A stretch of DNA of 64,000 bases. It comes from Bacillota bacterium (lineage in GTDB: Bacteria; Bacillota; UBA4882; UBA8346). Where the stretch lies: positions 108,120 through 172,119 of the forward strand of contig JAEYPR010000017.1 in assembly GCA_023410535.1 (NCBI GenBank), read 5' to 3'. A model generated the notes under the pieces. The model saw only the letters and a program-made list of their open reading frames with translations, ran no database searches and was not told the origin of the DNA. Shown here in pieces: positions 7,865-16,369 of this stretch. The translations under genes and the position numbers were made by a program. Each line of letters starts with the position of its first letter. Positions within the stretch are counted from its first letter, which is position 1.

Positions 7865-9706
7865 ATGGCAATTCGAACAAGTGATCAAATTCGGAATGTG
7901 GCGATCATTGCCCACGTTGACCACGGTAAGACCACGTTGGTGGACTGCCTGTTACGGCAGTCGGGTATTTTCCGTGACAATGAAAAAGTGGTAGAAAGGG
8001 TTATGGACAGCAATGCATTGGAACGGGAACGGGGAATCACCATTCTCTCCAAAAATACGGCTGTTTATTATAATGATATCAAAATCAATATTGTAGACAC
8101 ACCGGGTCATGCCGACTTTGGCGGGGAAGTGGAACGGGTGTTGCGGATGGTGGACGGGGCCTTATTGTTGGTCGATGCGTTTGAAGGACCGATGGCCCAA
8201 ACGAAATTTGTCTTACGCAAAGCCTTAGAAGTCGGTCTCAAGGTGATGGTGGTCATTAATAAAATTGACCGGCCGGACGCCCGGGTTAACGAGGTATTGG
8301 ACGAGGTGTTCGACCTCTTTGTCGAACTGGAAGCCGATGATTGGCAACTGGACTTTCCAGTGATTTATACTTCGGCACGCCAAGGAATCGCTTCGCTGGA
8401 CCCGGCTAAATTAGGCCAGAACATGCAGCCGTTGTTTGAAATGATTAAAGGTGAGATTCCGGCGCCCAACGGCGATACCGAGTTGCCGCTGCAGTTACAG
8501 ATCACCACCTTGGATTATGATGATTATGTCGGCCGGGTTGGCATCGGCCGGATTAACAACGGAACCATTAAGCCCGGTCAATTGGTTTCCCTTTGCAAAC
8601 AGGACGGTAGCCAAGAAACGATTAAATTGGGCAAGGTTTGGACCTATGAAGGGTTAAAGCGGAAAGATACTGATCTTGCTTCGGTTGGCGATATTGTTGC
8701 CCTGGCGGGACTAGGAAACGTCAATATCGGCGAGACGGTTAGCGATGCCGAAAATCCGTCGCCATTACCGTTATTGACCGTTGATGAGCCGACCTTGACC
8801 ATGACGTTTATGATCAACGACAGCCCATTTGCAGGTAAAGAAGGAAAGTTTATTACCTCCCGGCATATTCGGGAACGGCTCTTTAAAGAAGCGGAGACCA
8901 ACGTCAGCTTGAAAGTTCAGGAGACTGATTCGTCCGACTCATTCCAAGTTTCAGGACGCGGCGAATTGCATTTGGGAATCTTGATCGAAACGATGCGCCG
9001 TGAAGGATATGAATTGCAGGTATCGAAGCCGGAACCGATTTTGAAACGGACCAACGGGGAGATTTACGAGCCGTATGAACGGTTATTCATCAACACGCCC
9101 GACGAGTTCTCGGGTAAAGTGATTGAAAACTTAGGTCGGCGGCGTGGTGAAATGATCAATATGCAACCGGTGGGGATGAACCAATTAAAAATTGAATTTT
9201 TAATCCCAGCCCGTGGGTTGGTCGGGTTTCGTTCGGATTTTTTAACCGACACCAGGGGGGAAGGCATCATGCATCACCTGTTTGATCACTATGGACCCTG
9301 GAAAGGCGAGATCTCCGGCCGGCAACGCGGCGTGTTGATTGCGTTTGAAATCGGCGAGGCGTCGGCTTATGGCATTCATAATATTGAAGACCGGGGCAGT
9401 CTTTTTGTCAAACCGACTGAAAAGGTTTACGCCGGAATGATTGTCGGCGAGAACGCGCGGGAAGGCGATTTGGATGTCAATGTCTGCAAAAAGAAACACT
9501 TGACCAATATGCGGGCCAGTGGTTCCGATGACGGGATTAAATTGACGCCGCCGCGAATCTTCAGCCTCGAACAGGCCATGGAATATATCGAAGATGATGA
9601 ATTAGTGGAGATCACCCCCGGCTCAATTCGGATGCGCAAAAAAATTCTTGACCGGAGCGAACGGGAAAGAGCGTTCAAACGGACGCGCGATGCGTTGGCG
9701 GAGTAA
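7865..9706 (+). CDS. typA: ribosome-associated translational GTPase TypA/BipA
   Basis: A 613-residue translational GTPase of the EF-G family that binds ribosomes and supports assembly and stress growth. GTPase motifs are clear: AHVDHGKTT (G1), the switch ERERGITI, DTPGHADFGGE (G3) and NKIDRPDA (G4). These are followed by the beta-barrel domain 2, the EF-G-like domains and the BipA-specific C-terminus (RGSLFVKPTEKVYAGMIVGE, CKKKHLTNMRASG). ATG 7865 is chosen over the upstream start at 7826 because it is preceded by AAGGTGG and matches the usual N-terminus. Monocistronic, with a terminator at 9725-9755. Confidence 0.96.
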   Translation: MAIRTSDQIRNVAIIAHVDHGKTTLVDCLLRQSGIFRDNEKVVERVMDSNALERERGITILSKNTAVYYNDIKINIVDTPGHADFGGEVERVLRMVDGALLLVDAFEGPMAQTKFVLRKALEVGLKVMVVINKIDRPDARVNEVLDEVFDLFVELEADDWQLDFPVIYTSARQGIASLDPAKLGQNMQPLFEMIKGEIPAPNGDTELPLQLQITTLDYDDYVGRVGIGRINNGTIKPGQLVSLCKQDGSQETIKLGKVWTYEGLKRKDTDLASVGDIVALAGLGNVNIGETVSDAENPSPLPLLTVDEPTLTMTFMINDSPFAGKEGKFITSRHIRERLFKEAETNVSLKVQETDSSDSFQVSGRGELHLGILIETMRREGYELQVSKPEPILKRTNGEIYEPYERLFINTPDEFSGKVIENLGRRRGEMINMQPVGMNQLKIEFLIPARGLVGFRSDFLTDTRGEGIMHHLFDHYGPWKGEISGRQRGVLIAFEIGEASAYGIHNIEDRGSLFVKPTEKVYAGMIVGENAREGDLDVNVCKKKHLTNMRASGSDDGIKLTPPRIFSLEQAMEYIEDDELVEITPGSIRMRKKILDRSERERAFKRTRDALAE

Positions 9707-9724
9707 CTGAACGTGAATGGCAAC

Positions 9725-9755
9725 AGCCCAGGGTGATTTAGCCTTGGGCTTTTTA
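9725..9755 (+). terminator. typA terminator
   Basis: AGCCCAGGG (9725-9733) pairs with CCTTGGGCT (9742-9750, one G-T pair), followed by a run of T. Confidence 0.75.
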
Positions 9756-10003
9756 TAACCTGTTGGCTTAAACGCGAAAATAGGGATGTCACCTTGGCGC
9801 CACAATTTCCACCGTAGGCAAATTTGCCAATTCGAAAAGGTGAATAAAAAACAATCACGAATCTAATTTTAATCATACGGATACAATATATGGATAGGCT
9901 CCTCTGGGGAAATCGTGTTAGCTTGTATCGCAAGGGAATGCAAAAGTAATATCAATCCCTGTTGTTGGAGAAAAACGGAACAAATTTTGGGAAGGTGATC
10001 AAA

Positions 10004-10588
10004 ATGTTAAACAACGAAACCAATGAGGTCGAAGTAGCGATGCATGGGGATAAGTATTACGATATCCTTGCAAAGACCCGGGCCATTACGATTGCGGGAG
10101 AGATCAATCAGAAATTGGCCGAAAGAACAATGCAACAATTGCTTTTCCTCCAAGAACTCTCGAATGACCCAATTAAAGTTTTTATCAATTCGCAAGGCGG
10201 CCATGTGGAGTCCGGGGATACGATTCACGATCTGTTCCAATTTGTTAAACCCCGGATTATTGTGATCGGAACCGGTTGGGTTGCGAGCGCGGCGATCACC
10301 ATTTATTTGGGCGCGGCGAAAAACGACCGTTATTCCCTCCCGAACACCCGTTATTTAATTCACCAACCGGCCGGCGGGGTTCACGGTCAAGCGAGTGATA
10401 TTCATATTGAAGCTCAGGAATTGATCAAAATGCGGCAGCGAATCAATCGCCTGATCAGTGAGGCCACCGGTCAATCACTGGAGAAAATCGTCAACGATAC
10501 GGACCGGAATTTCTGGATGGACGCTGTCGAAGCCAGGGAATACGGGATCGTCACCAACATCATCACTTCCTTGGACGAGATCCGTTAA
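10004..10588 (+). CDS. ClpP-family serine peptidase
   Basis: A 194-residue member of the ClpP/crotonase fold peptidases that form chambered oligomers and normally work with Clp ATPases. The catalytic triad is visible: Ser in GWVASAAITIYLG (the usual AASMGA position), His in RYLIHQPAGG, and Asp in NDTDRNFWM. INSQGGHVESGDTIHD matches the conserved substrate-groove strand. ATG 10004 is preferred over the upstream TTG starts because GGAAGGTG lies just before it. No Clp ATPase is adjacent. It diverges from canonical ClpP around the active serine (VASAA), so it may be a paralogue rather than the housekeeping ClpP. Confidence 0.85.
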   Translation: MLNNETNEVEVAMHGDKYYDILAKTRAITIAGEINQKLAERTMQQLLFLQELSNDPIKVFINSQGGHVESGDTIHDLFQFVKPRIIVIGTGWVASAAITIYLGAAKNDRYSLPNTRYLIHQPAGGVHGQASDIHIEAQELIKMRQRINRLISEATGQSLEKIVNDTDRNFWMDAVEAREYGIVTNIITSLDEIR

Positions 10589-10621
10589 TCGTCAGTGAAT
10601 TGCAAAACCTTCAATAAAACG

Positions 10622-10663
10622 AACGCCGCTATTCAAAGTGTTTTTTGAAAAGCGGCGTTTTTT
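10622..10663 (+). terminator. clpP-like gene terminator
   Basis: AACGCCGCT with inner ATTCAAA pairs with TTTGAA and AGCGGCGTT (10622-10659), followed by TTTT. Confidence 0.85.
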
Positions 10664-10675
10664 CCCGAACATGTC

Positions 10676-10710
10676 AAAAGGGTTGCACCGTTTCCGGTGC
10701 AACCCTTTTT
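10676..10710 (-). terminator. pstS terminator (symmetrical hairpin)
   Basis: A perfect 15-bp stem (10676-10690 with 10695-10709) around TTTC, with A and T tracts on both sides. It can stop transcription from pstS on the minus strand and back up the clpP terminator. Confidence 0.8.
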
Positions 10711-10726
10711 GGTAGCGGACGTTCAA

Positions 10727-11524
10727 TTACTTTTGATTGACGGTGATGTACTCTTTGGCGACAATCTTTTGGCCTTCGGCACTGAGAACCCAGTCAAGGA
10801 ACTGCTTAACCACGCCAGCCGGAGCGTTTTTGGTAAGGAGTAAGAACGGACGTTGGAGTTTGTACTTCTTGGAAAGAATATTCTTTTCGGTTACTTCAAC
10901 ACCGTCGATGGTCAGGGCTTTCACTGCTTTGGCGTCGAGCGAACCGAGCGAGATGTATCCGATGGCTTCTTTGGTGATGGAAACGCTTTGTTGAACTGCG
11001 CCGGTCGAAGCCTGAACTAAACATTTGTTGGTATTCGGAGTTTTGCCAAGGACAATCTCTTCGAATGCGCCACGGGTTCCCGAACCGGCTTCCCGGTTGA
11101 TAACGACAATGCTTTGATCCGGACCGCCAACTTGTTTCCAGTTGGTATACTCGCCGGAATAAATCTTTTTAAGTTGATCGACGGTTAGGTTGCTGACGGA
11201 ATTGCTTTTACTTACGATGATGGCGATACCGTCTTTGGCAATGGTGGTTTCGTGGATTCCGGTTTCTTCCGGGGTTAACTCGCGGGAGCTGGAGCCGATA
11301 TCAGCGGTACCGGTCATTGCGGCTTTGATTCCAGCGCCTGAACCGCCACCTTGCACGAAAATTTTAACATCTTTGTTTTTAGCCATGTAAGCTTGGGCCA
11401 ATTCTTCGGCTAAAGGTTGGACCGAGGTAGAACCGACGATATTGATGGTTCCTGAAGCAGCAAAGCTAACGACGGACATCATTAAAAAAGCAGCGGCGAA
11501 AACAAGTAAAACAACTTTTTTCAT
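10727..11524 (-). CDS. pstS: phosphate ABC transporter substrate-binding protein PstS-like
   Basis: A 265-residue periplasmic-type binding protein of the PstS family. After a signal peptide (MKKVVLLVFAAAFLMMSV, cleavage near SFAA) it shows NIVGSTSVQPLAEELA, QGGGSGAGIKAAMTGTADIGSSSREL and NREAGSGTRGAFEEIVLG, the phosphate-contact loops of the family. There is no lipobox cysteine, unlike most PstS proteins of single-membrane Bacillota. Start ATG (minus strand, 11524) has AGGAGG six bases upstream, which excludes the longer frame. No pstCAB genes are adjacent. Repeated CTTAAT hexamers upstream suggest PhoP control. Phosphate is the likely ligand but was not tested. Confidence 0.88.
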   Translation of the reverse strand: MKKVVLLVFAAAFLMMSVVSFAASGTINIVGSTSVQPLAEELAQAYMAKNKDVKIFVQGGGSGAGIKAAMTGTADIGSSSRELTPEETGIHETTIAKDGIAIIVSKSNSVSNLTVDQLKKIYSGEYTNWKQVGGPDQSIVVINREAGSGTRGAFEEIVLGKTPNTNKCLVQASTGAVQQSVSITKEAIGYISLGSLDAKAVKALTIDGVEVTEKNILSKKYKLQRPFLLLTKNAPAGVVKQFLDWVLSAEGQKIVAKEYITVNQK

Positions 11525-11569
11525 TTGAATCCTCCTAATGATTTGTTGATTTAAAATTATCATTGGGAG

Positions 11570-11609
11570 ATTAAGACTAAAGCTCAATCCAGATTAAGAC
11601 GATATTAAG
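11570..11609 (-). promoter_or_regulatory. possible Pho box upstream of pstS
   Basis: On the minus strand CTTAAT occurs three times, at 11604-11609, 11593-11598 and 11570-11575. The first two start points are 11 bases apart and the third is 23 further. PhoP sites in Bacillus are TTAACA-like hexamers with an 11-base period, so the arrangement fits a Pho box in the right place. Confidence 0.4.
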
Positions 11610-11624
11610 GTTACTCTAAGAATG

Positions 11625-11663
11625 AAAAATCGCCGTTACTCCGATTCCGGAGTGACGGCGATT
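11625..11663 (-). terminator. ankyrin gene terminator
   Basis: AATCGCCGT..ACTCCG pairs with CGGAGT..ACGGCGATT (about 11628-11663); on the minus strand it is followed by TTTTT. Confidence 0.8.
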
Positions 11664-11685
11664 GCTGCAACAACAACGTAACGAC

Positions 11686-13500
11686 TTATTCTTGGGCGCC
11701 GGCTTGTTTGAGGAGCGCGCCGATCTCGGCTTGCTTGTAGTAATTGGCAAGCATCAGCGCCGTATAACCTTGGTCATTTTTGAGGTTTAATTGGGCGTGA
11801 TTGGCGAGGAGCTCCTGAACCACCGGCACCATTCCTTTAAACGACGCTAACATCAAGGGGGTAAAACCTCTTTTGCCGGGAAGGTTTGGGTCAATCTTCG
11901 CCCGCAATAAGGCGGGGACCACTTTGGTTTGACCGGATAAAATCGCGATGCATAAGGCGGTATCGCCCTCGTTGTCTTTAATATTAGGCTCAGCGCCACC
12001 GGCAGCCAATATTTCAACCATTTGACTGTTGCCGAGTTTGGCGGCGACAATCAAAGCGGTCCAGCCCAATTTGGCGGTCCGGGCATTGGGAGCGGCGCCG
12101 TTTTCGAGCAGCATTCGGCAACTATTGGGCTGGCCGTTTTGGGTAGCCCAGATTAATGGGGTCCAACCGTTATTGTCGCTCAGATTGGGGTCGGCACCGT
12201 TGCTCAGTAACAGGGTTAACAGTTCTTGATTATTTTGAGTTACTGCGAGAATTAACGGAGTCGCTCCCTCGGGGCTTTTTTGGTTAGGGTTTGCTTTGAG
12301 TTCGAGTAGTTTTTGAACGAGAGAAAGGTCATTTGCCTTTACTGCGCTAAGTAACTGTTGATCCAGATTGTACGCGGCGGGAAGCAATTGAACGATCGCC
12401 AAGTTTCCGGAGTCAATCGCAATTTGGCCGGCGGTCTTGCCGGCTTGGTTTTTTACCTGCCAGACGGAACCGGAGTTCGTTAATAATTTAGCAATTTCGG
12501 CATTCCCGGTCTTGGCGGCGCTCATTAAGGGAGTGGTTCCGGTTTTATCGGCGAGATTGGGATTGGCTTTGCCAGCTAATAGCGCTTTCACATTCGCGGT
12601 TTGTTGGGTGTTTACGGCGATTAGCAGCGGGGTGGCCCCGTCCTGCGTTTGGAGATTGAGGTCGGCCCCGTTGGCGATTAATGCGGTGATTATATTGGGA
12701 TCGTTTTGGGCGGCGGCCCAGTGTAAAGCGGATAATCCCTGATTGTCAGTGGAGTTGGGGTTTAAGCCGGACTCCAGCAACCATTGAACCAGCTGTGTTT
12801 TGGTAGCGGCGGCAGCGACGATTAGGGCAGTGTATCCTTCGGTGCTGCGGGTGTTGATTACGGCGCCTTCGGCGACGACTGCTTTGGCAAAGTTCAAATT
12901 GCCAAATTTAACGGCCCACAGCAGGGGCGTCCATTCGTTGGCATCGGCGTCGTTAATCCCCGTGGCGTAATATTGTAAGAGTTGCGGAAGCAGACTGACA
13001 TCATCTTTTTTGGCCGCCGCGATGACACTGCCTTGAAGAGTAGCCCCTTTTTCCTGGAGTTTTTTGATGAGCGTAAGATCATTATTTTTAACGGCATAAA
13101 CCAAGGCGGAGTAGCCGTCTTTATCGGCGATATCCAATTTGGCTCCAACTTTGATCAGCATATCGACGGTTTTTGCTTGTTGAAAGCCGACTGCTTGGAT
13201 TAACGCGGTCCGGCCGAAGATGTCTTGGGCATTGAGGTTGGCGCCGTTATCGGCTAACATTTTAACGATATTGGGGTGTCCGTTGGCGGCGGCTTTCATC
13301 AGCGGAGTTTGTCGTCCCGGATTTTGGGTATTGACGTCGGCTCCCTGGGCGATGAGTGACTTAACTTCGCCGCTAATCCCTTTTTCAGCCGCGCTCAACA
13401 AACTGCTGTTAAGGTCGTCGTTATCCGCTGCGAACGCCAATGAACCAAGGGTAAATAATAATAGCAATAATACCATCAGGCAGTATGAAATACGTTTCAT
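11686..13500 (-). CDS. exported ankyrin-repeat protein
   Basis: A 604-residue protein with an N-terminal signal peptide (MKRISYCLMVLLLLLFTLG, probable cleavage after AFA) followed by about 17 consecutive 33-residue ankyrin repeats and almost nothing else. Repeats show the usual TPLxxAAxxGxxxxVxxLLxxGAxxNxxD pattern, for example DGATPLLIAVNTQQT and QGLSALHWAAAQND. The product should lie outside the cytoplasmic membrane, in a periplasm if the cell is diderm, as a protein-binding scaffold. A ribosome site (AAGGAGGC) precedes the ATG. It lies behind pstS on the same strand, with its own terminator. The binding partner cannot be read from sequence. Confidence 0.88.
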   Translation of the reverse strand: MKRISYCLMVLLLLLFTLGSLAFAADNDDLNSSLLSAAEKGISGEVKSLIAQGADVNTQNPGRQTPLMKAAANGHPNIVKMLADNGANLNAQDIFGRTALIQAVGFQQAKTVDMLIKVGAKLDIADKDGYSALVYAVKNNDLTLIKKLQEKGATLQGSVIAAAKKDDVSLLPQLLQYYATGINDADANEWTPLLWAVKFGNLNFAKAVVAEGAVINTRSTEGYTALIVAAAATKTQLVQWLLESGLNPNSTDNQGLSALHWAAAQNDPNIITALIANGADLNLQTQDGATPLLIAVNTQQTANVKALLAGKANPNLADKTGTTPLMSAAKTGNAEIAKLLTNSGSVWQVKNQAGKTAGQIAIDSGNLAIVQLLPAAYNLDQQLLSAVKANDLSLVQKLLELKANPNQKSPEGATPLILAVTQNNQELLTLLLSNGADPNLSDNNGWTPLIWATQNGQPNSCRMLLENGAAPNARTAKLGWTALIVAAKLGNSQMVEILAAGGAEPNIKDNEGDTALCIAILSGQTKVVPALLRAKIDPNLPGKRGFTPLMLASFKGMVPVVQELLANHAQLNLKNDQGYTALMLANYYKQAEIGALLKQAGAQE

Positions 13501-13802
13501 TTACCAATGCGCCTCCTTATATTCAGCTTGCCGGTAATTCCTGGTTATTTCCTGTAAAAAACAAGGATTTGATCTGTAAATTTCCACATCCGATTGATGA
13601 TTCCTGCCTGTTAATTCCGCCAAGGTGAATAAATATCATGGTTTGAATGAGGAAGTAGATGCGGTTGGGCAGGAAAGAACTTGAATTTCACGAAATAATA
13701 CCGAAAATTATTTTATCTGATTCCAGGAAAGCGCTACAAGGCCCACCCGGCCAGATTCGCGGCGATGCGAATCAATTTAAGTGCCTATAAGGAGCGAAGC
13801 AA
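13501..13802. other. intergenic region between divergent genes, with a dyad
   Basis: No gene found in this 302-base gap. It must hold promoters for the ankyrin gene (minus) and the PAP2 gene (plus). A perfect dyad GATTCGC-GGCGAT-GCGAATC lies at 13754-13773, 30 bases before the PAP2 start, and could be an operator or a leader hairpin. Confidence 0.4.
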
Positions 13803-14627
13803 TTGCCATTGATGAAAATTAGCCTAAATGTACTTCTCGTCTTGGGATTATTCGGGATGGGAACAGTCACCCCAACCGTCGCTCAGCCGCTAACGGAGCA
13901 AGCGACCGCGGTTTGCGATCAACTGTGGGAGGATGGGAAGACAGTCGTCTTGTCGCCGCTGCAGTGGCAGCGGGATGAGTGGCAAAAAGCCGGTTTGGTC
14001 GTAGTGCTCGCGGCGGGTTTGTATTCCCAGGATCAGGCAATCCGGGATACCATTCAAGCGCGACGGAACGCATCGAGCGATCGGTTGGCGGATTGGGTTC
14101 GACCGTTTGGAGAAGGGCAGTACACCTTGCCGTTGCTGGCCGGCTTTTATTATTATGGCCGCCGGAACGAGGATGAACAAGCCAGTAAGGTAGCGGTTTG
14201 GGGGACGGAGAGTTTCTTGGTGAGCAGCGCTGTAACTCTAGGGCTAAAAACCGTTGCCCACCGGCACCGGCCCAATACCGGCGCTCGGTATGATACTTGG
14301 GACGGACCGGACTTTTCTTTGGATAATGATTCATTTCCCTCGCACCACACCGCATCCGCCTTCGCCGTAGCGACGGTGGTGGCCACCGTATACCGGGAGC
14401 AGCGCTGGATTCCGGTGTTGGCGTATAGTACCGCCGCCTTGACCGGGTGGTCGCGGATGAATGATGATGTTCATTGGGCTTCCGATGTTTTTGTGGGAGC
14501 GGTGATTGGTTATTATACTGCGAAAACGATTATGGCGCGCTCTAGCCGAGAATCGCAAACCGCCCAGTTTGAAGTTCGTCCCAATCCGGATGGCTCAATG
14601 GGGGTCGTGTATCGGATCCGATTTTAA
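13803..14627 (+). CDS. exported PAP2-family phosphatase
   Basis: A 274-residue PAP2 (type 2 phosphatidic acid phosphatase) protein with an N-terminal signal segment ending near VAQP. The three catalytic motifs are intact: KTVAHRHRP (KX6RP), FPSHHTASAF (the PSGH motif with His in place of Gly), and SRMNDDVHWASD (SRX5HX3D). Such enzymes remove phosphate from lipid phosphates such as undecaprenyl pyrophosphate or from lipid A-like substrates; the substrate here is unknown. TTG 13803 is used because AAGGAG lies eight bases upstream; ATG 13812 is an alternative. The C-terminus is a short beta-rich tail. It ends in a terminator shared with the convergent phosphoesterase gene. Confidence 0.88.
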   Translation: MPLMKISLNVLLVLGLFGMGTVTPTVAQPLTEQATAVCDQLWEDGKTVVLSPLQWQRDEWQKAGLVVVLAAGLYSQDQAIRDTIQARRNASSDRLADWVRPFGEGQYTLPLLAGFYYYGRRNEDEQASKVAVWGTESFLVSSAVTLGLKTVAHRHRPNTGARYDTWDGPDFSLDNDSFPSHHTASAFAVATVVATVYREQRWIPVLAYSTAALTGWSRMNDDVHWASDVFVGAVIGYYTAKTIMARSSRESQTAQFEVRPNPDGSMGVVYRIRF

Positions 14628-14683
14628 GGTGAGAGAACCGGCGAGCAATCTTGAACCCGGCGCAAAACTGGCTGAATTGTTGG

Positions 14684-14716
14684 AAAAGAGCAGCGATTGA
14701 TTATCGCTGCTCTTTT
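14684..14716. terminator. bidirectional terminator between PAP2 and phosphoesterase genes
   Basis: AAAAGAGCAGCGAT (14684-14697) pairs with ATCGCTGCTCTTTT (14703-14716) around a five-base loop. T runs on both strands suit both convergent genes; the stop of the minus-strand gene lies in the loop. Confidence 0.85.
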
Positions 14717-16110
14717 GTTTGGGAAAAGGAGTGCCGTTCAATGGTCAGGCCGCCTTTCACGCCATTTACCTTAATTGAATCGACTGCGTTTAATTTAAGT
14801 TCGCCGGAATCATTTTTTTTCCAATATAAAATGGCGGCGCTATACGGATCGCCGGCTCTGGCGCCACGGAGCCCGGCGGCGCCGGTGGTGCCGGCGTCGA
14901 CGATGATCGTTTGATCCGTGGTGGATAACCGGAATTTATGATCGTGGCCGTGCAGAATCACCGGTACCTTCCCGATCAATTTGGCGGCAAAATCCCGTTC
15001 GTGAACCGCAACGATATCGGGCGGCTGCTCCATAGCCAACACCCGTTTGGTTAACGTGTCGGTTGCTTTCGCGATTTCCACCGTCGACACCTTATCCGAA
15101 TTGAAACTGTTTGAAGCCGGGTCGGCCAATCCGGCAATGGAAAGACCGTAAATCTTATATAATCCGCTGGTAAGCACCCAGATCGATCGATGCCCTTTAA
15201 GACGCTGAATGATCAGTGGCGAATCGTGGTTTCCCGGAACAAAGATGTAGGGAACCCCCAATTTAATGATTCGCGGAATAATCTCCGCTTCCAGGGCGGT
15301 GCCATAATCAGTCAGATCGCCGGTATCAATGATCATCGCGATCTTGAAGTTTTTCACCAGTTCTTCGATGAAGTCAAAGGCCGCCGGATTGTTATGAATA
15401 TCCGATACGTGCAAGACCGCCATATCGGAATCGAACTGTCCCAAGTTTTGAATTTTACCGGCCTGTTGATATAACTGCGACACGTCGTGGGAGACCAGTT
15501 TCAGGTTGTTCCCGATAACCTCCAGATTGTTTAAACCCATATTAATCAGGGACATCGCTCCGGGTGCGGCTGCCAAAACCCCTTGGTATTGCGGATGATT
15601 CAGCGAATGAGGATCGTAAGTGGCGTAAATGCCGCCGAGCAACACGGCGATCACCAGCACGGCGGTTAATAATCCGTACCAGAAGAAACGGGAAGGCGGA
15701 TAATACCGCATAATCAAAAGCGCCAGTACCCCGCCAATCAGTCCATAAAGCGCCACTGTTGCCAATAACCAGGTCAAGGCGTCGGTCGCATTTTTTTGAA
15801 AGGTAGGCAACCATTGCTCTTGCGGAGGAATGGCGCTCAGTTGTTTCTCCAGTTTGGACAAGTCGATCTGGTCGAGCGTGATCACCAACTGCCAGGGAAA
15901 CCGGTGCGATTTTAAAAACAACTGTCCAACCGGCGGAATCGCGACACGCGTGCCGCCTTCCCAGTTGAATTGGGTCTGCAGTTTAAATGAGAACGAATAA
16001 TAATCAAATGACACTTGGGCGAAAAGTTGCACAAAAGCTAAGGTCAGTATGATTACCAAGAGCAAAGCGCAAACTTTTTTAACCCAAGGTTGTTTGAGTT
16101 CAAGTTTCAT
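14701..16110 (-). CDS. membrane-anchored calcineurin-type metallophosphoesterase
   Basis: A 469-residue protein with an N-terminal membrane helix (about residues 12-32), an extracytoplasmic segment, two further helices (about 112-135 and 143-165) and a C-terminal phosphoesterase domain. Metal-binding motifs appear in order: HVSDIHNN, DTGDLTD, PGNHD, AVHERD and ILHGHDHK. This is the full set for a dinuclear-metal hydrolase. With three membrane spans the catalytic domain should face outside the cytoplasm. The substrate is unknown; related membrane forms act on lipid or nucleotide phosphoesters. It converges with the PAP2 gene, which may be coincidental. Confidence 0.87.
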   Translation of the reverse strand: MKLELKQPWVKKVCALLLVIILTLAFVQLFAQVSFDYYSFSFKLQTQFNWEGGTRVAIPPVGQLFLKSHRFPWQLVITLDQIDLSKLEKQLSAIPPQEQWLPTFQKNATDALTWLLATVALYGLIGGVLALLIMRYYPPSRFFWYGLLTAVLVIAVLLGGIYATYDPHSLNHPQYQGVLAAAPGAMSLINMGLNNLEVIGNNLKLVSHDVSQLYQQAGKIQNLGQFDSDMAVLHVSDIHNNPAAFDFIEELVKNFKIAMIIDTGDLTDYGTALEAEIIPRIIKLGVPYIFVPGNHDSPLIIQRLKGHRSIWVLTSGLYKIYGLSIAGLADPASNSFNSDKVSTVEIAKATDTLTKRVLAMEQPPDIVAVHERDFAAKLIGKVPVILHGHDHKFRLSTTDQTIIVDAGTTGAAGLRGARAGDPYSAAILYWKKNDSGELKLNAVDSIKVNGVKGGLTIERHSFSQTKEQR

Positions 16111-16369
16111 TGTTCTGTTGCTCCTCGGTTTATTGGCAAAAAAGCGGAGACCGCTTAGTAAAAACCATGCATTGATGCTTGTTTCAACGGATGAACATAA
16201 GGAGAATAGGCCGCGTTGAAATGCTTCAATATTTTATGTGACGTATATCATTGATTTCTAATTATAACATAATGCTAAAGCAGGTTTTTTGGTGACTCAA
16301 TCCCTCGGGAGGAATAAATTAGGGAGCCGTCCCGTATAGATGTATAAATCCTCCAAAGAGGTGATAAAG

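Noticed and set aside
13867..14355. 162-codon minus-strand frame opposite the PAP2 gene
   Set aside because: It lies wholly antisense to a gene with intact catalytic motifs; its sequence is Arg/Pro-rich, typical of a shadow frame.
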